Below, piece after piece: positions 60,374-64,000 of a stretch of DNA of 64,000 bases (the first letter of the stretch is position 1; each line of letters opens with the position of its first letter). The DNA is from Mactra quadrangularis. Lineage: Eukaryota; Mollusca; Bivalvia; Venerida; Mactridae. The position numbers and the translations under genes were made by a program. Below the pieces are notes generated by a model. The model was not told the origin of the DNA and ran no database searches. It saw only the letters and a program-made list of their open reading frames with translations. Location of the stretch: contig CM046304.1 in assembly GCA_025267735.1 (NCBI GenBank), positions 28,833,381 through 28,897,380 on the forward strand, written 5' to 3'.

Positions 60374-60594
60374 AAAGCGTAGTGTTGTGACGTTTAGCGA
60401 CAGGACAACTGCGAAGTGAAGCCATGTTTGCGATATAAAGCGTAGTGTTGCGACGTATAGCGCCAGGACAATTGCAAAGTGAAGCGTTGTTTGCGATATA
60501 AAGCGTAGTGTTGCGACGTATAGCCACAGGACAATTGCGAAGTGAAGCGTTGTTTGCGATATAAAGCGTAGTGTAGCGACGTATAGCGCCAGAT
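60374..60594 (+). repeat. 63-bp tandem array
   Basis: Units start at 60377, 60440, 60503 and 60566, an exact 63-bp period (gcgtagtgttgcgacgtata, then gacaattgcgaagtgaagcg). Because 63 is a multiple of three, it creates spurious periodic open frames on the minus strand. The array resumes at about 60832..60925, after an inserted MITE. Confidence 0.85.
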
Positions 60595-60831
60595 GTGCTT
60601 TTCACGAAAATTCTTAAGAAAAAAATCTCCGTAAGTCAAAAGCAAGAAACATTAATAATACGCTCATTTTTTGGCTTATCAATTCTAAATATAATACAAA
60701 TTGTGTAGAATTGTGTATACCTTTTGAATATCATATCATAGTTAAGCTTATTATCCGCCTGACTTTGAAGTGCTAATTATATGAAACTGACTTATGAAGA
60801 TCTTTTTCGTAAGATTTTTTGTGAAAAGCAC
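60595..60831. mobile_element. MITE with CTTACG ends inserted in the 63-bp array
   Basis: Inverted ends gtgcttttcacgaaaattct and, at the right, gattttttgtgaaaagcac. Same family as the split element at 972..1527. 63-bp repeat sequence lies on both sides, so this is a later insertion. Confidence 0.7.
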
Positions 60832-60931
60832 CACAGGTCCATTGCGAATTTTAGCGGTGTTTGCGACATTAGGCGTTAGTGTTGTGATGTTTAGCGTCAA
60901 CCCAATTGCGAAGTCGTGGGATCGATTTTCA

Positions 60932-61390
60932 CCGTGTGACCTAAATGTCCTCGCAGAGTTAAGCCTGTGAAAAGTCAATTAGATAATATTATTTTAGAAT
61001 GTTAGAAATTATTTGCGTAGGTTTCGTATATTATTGATGAAAACGCGTTTTGAAAATTAGGTAAATGCATTCAGAATTTTAGTTCAAGATCTTGATTTTG
61101 TCGTCGTAAATTTTTGCTTACTTTTGTGAATTGATTTGTATGATAAATAACCTACATTTACATCTAATTTTCTCCGATGCATACAATTATAATTTATTGC
61201 CTAGTTTACGAGGAATAATTCGAAATTAATTGAAATAATGACTTGCGTACAGGTTTGACACTTCATATTAAGAACAGCGCAAATCAAAATTTTAAAACAT
61301 TTTCTGCAGAAACTTGTTAAAACATTTTCTTGTTTAGTTTGTGGTGTAGTTTCTTTAAGTTGTTACTGGTTAGACTTCCAAGTTGTTACT
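60932..61390. other. Intergenic, nothing recognised
   Basis: AT-rich, with no supported ORF, RNA gene or repeat beyond a short duplicated gttactggttaga next to the following SINE. Confidence 0.4.
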
Positions 61391-61396
61391 GGTTAG

Positions 61397-61677
61397 AACT
61401 GGGTCGATAGCGCAGTTGGTAGCGCGCCGGGATTTGGAATCTTGTGCCCAAGGGGGTGCGGGTTCGAATCCTACACGGGAAGGTTATACCCTTCCATGAA
61501 AATTTGACAATAATGTCGTTTTTCCTCCATTGATTAGATAATATGGAGAAGTTTCCGGCCTTGTGGAAGGGTAGGTGAGTACTGGTTATAGACAATGGTC
61601 CAGAAAAGCTAGGTTAGGTGCGCTGGACGCCGTAAAATGACCTAAATTGTGTCGAACACGGCGTTAACTCCAATAAA
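61397..61677 (+). repeat. tRNA-derived SINE, family 1, near full length
   Basis: A box tagcgcagttggtag, B box ggttcgaatcc, the family body, and the tail acacggcgttaactccaa. Short direct repeats of the surrounding sequence (ttactggttagacttc) lie on both sides. Confidence 0.85.
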
Positions 61678-61679
61678 TA

Positions 61680-62329
61680 AATGTTACTGGTTAGACTTCT
61701 AAGTTGGTACTGGTCAGACCTCTCATATTTATCGCTGGTTTTTCTACATCCACATTAATATTAAACTAACACAAGTTGACAATTTACACGACTTTATTTA
61801 AGTCTTTTTTTGTATAAACATAAATGTAAATTAAACTAATTATATAACAAAATATCTACGAAATGTCTTAAGCCAAAATTTGTCTAACCCGTCTAACCTC
61901 CTGGTCTAACCCCGTTTACACGGGTTATCTAGTTTATATACTCAGTGAGATCCGGCGGATCCTATACCACCGGATTCTTTGACCTTTAATCTGGTATACC
62001 GGACTTAACCAATATTCGCTATTTGCGACATAATGTAATACGGAACGCAAAACAAACATCAGTTGATAGAAAATATACAAGATGGTGTTTAAAGTAAGGA
62101 ATCGGTCTGTAGTAAAAAAAATGCTATTGGTACAATCGGGATCTATTGACAAGTGATCTACAACGTCAACTGATAAAGTTAACAGACGCTTGATTTTCGT
62201 CAATTTATCTGTCTTAACAAATAATTTAATGTCATCATAAAATGCATAAAGTTACTGCTACCTTTCTTTCTCATAAAAATTCCAATTGTTCCGAAGGGTT
62301 TTTAGTTTTACCTTCAAATCTTCTGCACA
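61680..62329. other. Intergenic, nothing recognised
   Basis: AT-rich. One 89-codon open frame (61934..62203, minus) has no recognisable motif or splice context. No gene is called. Confidence 0.4.
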
Positions 62330-63190
62330 AAAAGGAGTAGGTGCGTTTACCCCCAAATTTGGCCCTGTTGCCAAAGTGGTTCAAATTATGTCATATGATA
62401 GGGAAATGAATAAGTTACCCAGAATTAACATTTTTAAGTGAATTCTGTGAAGTCTGTTACCATGGCAACGGAACAAAATAAATTGCTTAATTTGAAAATA
62501 TAGATATCCCTTCAAACTGACTTTCAAAATCGATAGTTTTATAGTCACATATTGTCACATGAGGGAAGCACTTTTTTTTTGAGTTGTTAATATTTGGTTG
62601 CCATGGTAACCAATTTCAGAAATTGAAAATCTTTTATTTTTTGAAAAACATGTTTTTTTGCAGTCTTTTTGCAACTCTAAAGAAACCTTATTCAAATATT
62701 ATGTTGATGTAGTTATATAAAATTAACAACACAACACTCTGACCTCATTTATTGTAATATTCATTACCATGGAAACAAAATAAATGTATTCTATACTAAG
62801 AAATAACATGTTTAAAATAGAATGTTATACTTTCGCCAAGAATGTTAAGTTTGAAGTTGAAGTTTAGATTTTATATGCATGCCTTGTTCTTAGTGTTCTG
62901 GTTATCCCATCTATGAATGAATAAATTCAATTAAAGAAATACATTTTAGTCGATAGGTTCTCGTTGCCATGGAAACTTTATAATTTTTACTATAATTATG
63001 ATATTCAAAGATATATAGTTTTTAATAGTTTTGATTCTAAATTTTATCACAATTACCACTTAATTGAATTGAAACAGCAAAAATAATACATTAGCACTGA
63101 CTTAGTTACTCGTTGCTAAGGTCGTTTCTAAGGCAACGAATATCCCAGTTTTTGAGCATTACGAAAAAAGTTACCTAAATCTGTATAGGG
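62330..63190 (+). repeat. Dispersed repeat with several X-box palindromes, copy 2
   Basis: Longer copy of the 37.7-kb repeat. X-box-like palindromes: gttaccatggcaac (62456..62469), gttgccatggtaac (62597..62610) and gttgccatggaaac (62963..62976), plus weaker ones near 62763 and 63112. Related gttgccat sequence continues to about 63480. Confidence 0.65.
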
Positions 63191-63480
63191 AGGATGTATC
63201 ATACAAATAGGCCAAAATAAAAAAAACAATATTGAAGTAAAAAGTGCTTAATTATTATATAGTATCAGTATTAAAACATTACATCACATTATAAATTTAT
63301 ATCTTTTTATGAGTGGTTGCCATGAAAACAGAATTATTAAATAAAGCTCTAAAAATGAGATTCAGTCATTGCTACCATCCTGCACAAGCTAAATTAATGA
63401 AATTTGGTATGCAAGATGTGCTAAGTATAAAGACCACAATCAAATGCTATTCTTCTCTATTGAAAGCTGTGGTTGCTATG

Positions 63481-64000
63481 CTAACAGAAAATGAAAATAT
63501 AACAATTTGAAATGCAACTTTCAAGATTATGAAACCTGATTTGTTACCAATTATTTCATAGAAATTAAAAAGACCAGATCAAAATAAAATTAAGTTTGTA
63601 TAAGTTTCTCATATAAAAATGTTCAAAATGTGCAAAAAGAGCAAATCAAATCCTAATAAGATAACAAGATACAATAGAGTTTAGGTCAGGAAAATTGCAT
63701 AAGAGATTTAGCTTCCAAACTTTTAAAAAGGGATGTAAGGATCACTCTTATAAATAGTATAACAATGTTTTAACAATATTTTCTACAAATTGCATTGCAT
63801 TTTGTGATAAATGGATGGCATAATATGAACATATTGGAGTAAAGTAAAAATCATATAAAAAGATACAGTGATTCCTTTACTTTTTCTTAGTTAAGACAGT
63901 TATGTCATCATCATATTAAAGCAGATTCAGCATTTGATACAATAAATGGTCTAGGTAGTAGTGAATAGAATCCAGCAGTGATTTCATTTTAATTGTTGAA
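63481..64000. other. Intergenic, nothing recognised
   Basis: AT-rich, with no supported feature to the right edge. The missing 3' exons of the type II membrane protein gene, if real, must lie beyond here or in unrecognised sequence. Confidence 0.4.

Noticed and set aside
60369..60645. Overlapping minus-strand open frames with repeated NTTLYIANNASL-type peptides
   Set aside because: They come from the 63-bp array, whose period is a multiple of three, so any frame stays open. There is no start, splice or codon evidence of a gene.

Overview
The window is eukaryotic nuclear DNA. It is AT-rich, has short exons with GT-AG introns, and is dense in tRNA-derived SINEs, LINE remnants and small inverted-repeat transposons. 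The protein content (an arylsulfatase B-like enzyme) and the SINE types fit an invertebrate. I infer a mollusc, most likely a bivalve, but sequence alone does not fix the species.

Four gene-level signals can be supported. (1) 1..929 (+) is the 3' end of a gene whose last two exons encode a SAM/Pointed-like domain and a short basic tail. (2) 6585..30701 (-) is a complete 14-exon arylsulfatase B-type gene of 558 codons. It has a signal peptide, the CxPSR formylglycine motif and an intact set of active-site residues; every junction is GT-AG and phase-consistent. (3) About 44.0..51.4 kb (+) is the 5' end of a gene for a type II membrane protein: a cytoplasmic tail and signal anchor (48192..48300), spliced in phase to a stem exon (51011 on) with four exact-period 60-bp (20-residue) repeats. 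No catalytic domain is visible inside the window. (4) Three LINE remnants lie at 39.5-40.45 kb (+), 42.95-43.62 kb (-) and 57.35-59.64 kb (-). The last keeps the end of ORF1, the endonuclease and the first part of the reverse transcriptase.

Most remaining sequence is repetitive. The clearest elements are: a foldback family built from repeated TTTTTCACAA/TTGTGAAAAA blocks (23416..25303 with an exact 8-bp target duplication; 51731..53741; a broken copy ending at 60373; a remnant ending at 41196); a 377-bp Mutator-like MITE with an exact 9-bp duplication (17512..17888); a 367-bp hAT-like MITE with an exact 8-bp duplication nested inside an older MITE (1026..1392); a TTAA-flanked MITE (34283..34623); a 240-bp MITE pair (38906.., 49006..); a 211-bp pair (31922.., 56909..); a 461-bp nested palindrome of ACGTGGCCACGT and ACGTGCGCACGT units (42203..42663); a 63-bp tandem array; and a dispersed repeat at 37.7 and 62.3 kb that carries RFX-type X-box palindromes.

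The SAM/Pointed gene and the sulfatase are convergent; the sulfatase and the type II membrane protein are divergent. A secreted or lysosomal sulfatase beside a Golgi-type membrane protein might suggest glycan metabolism, but that link is speculative.
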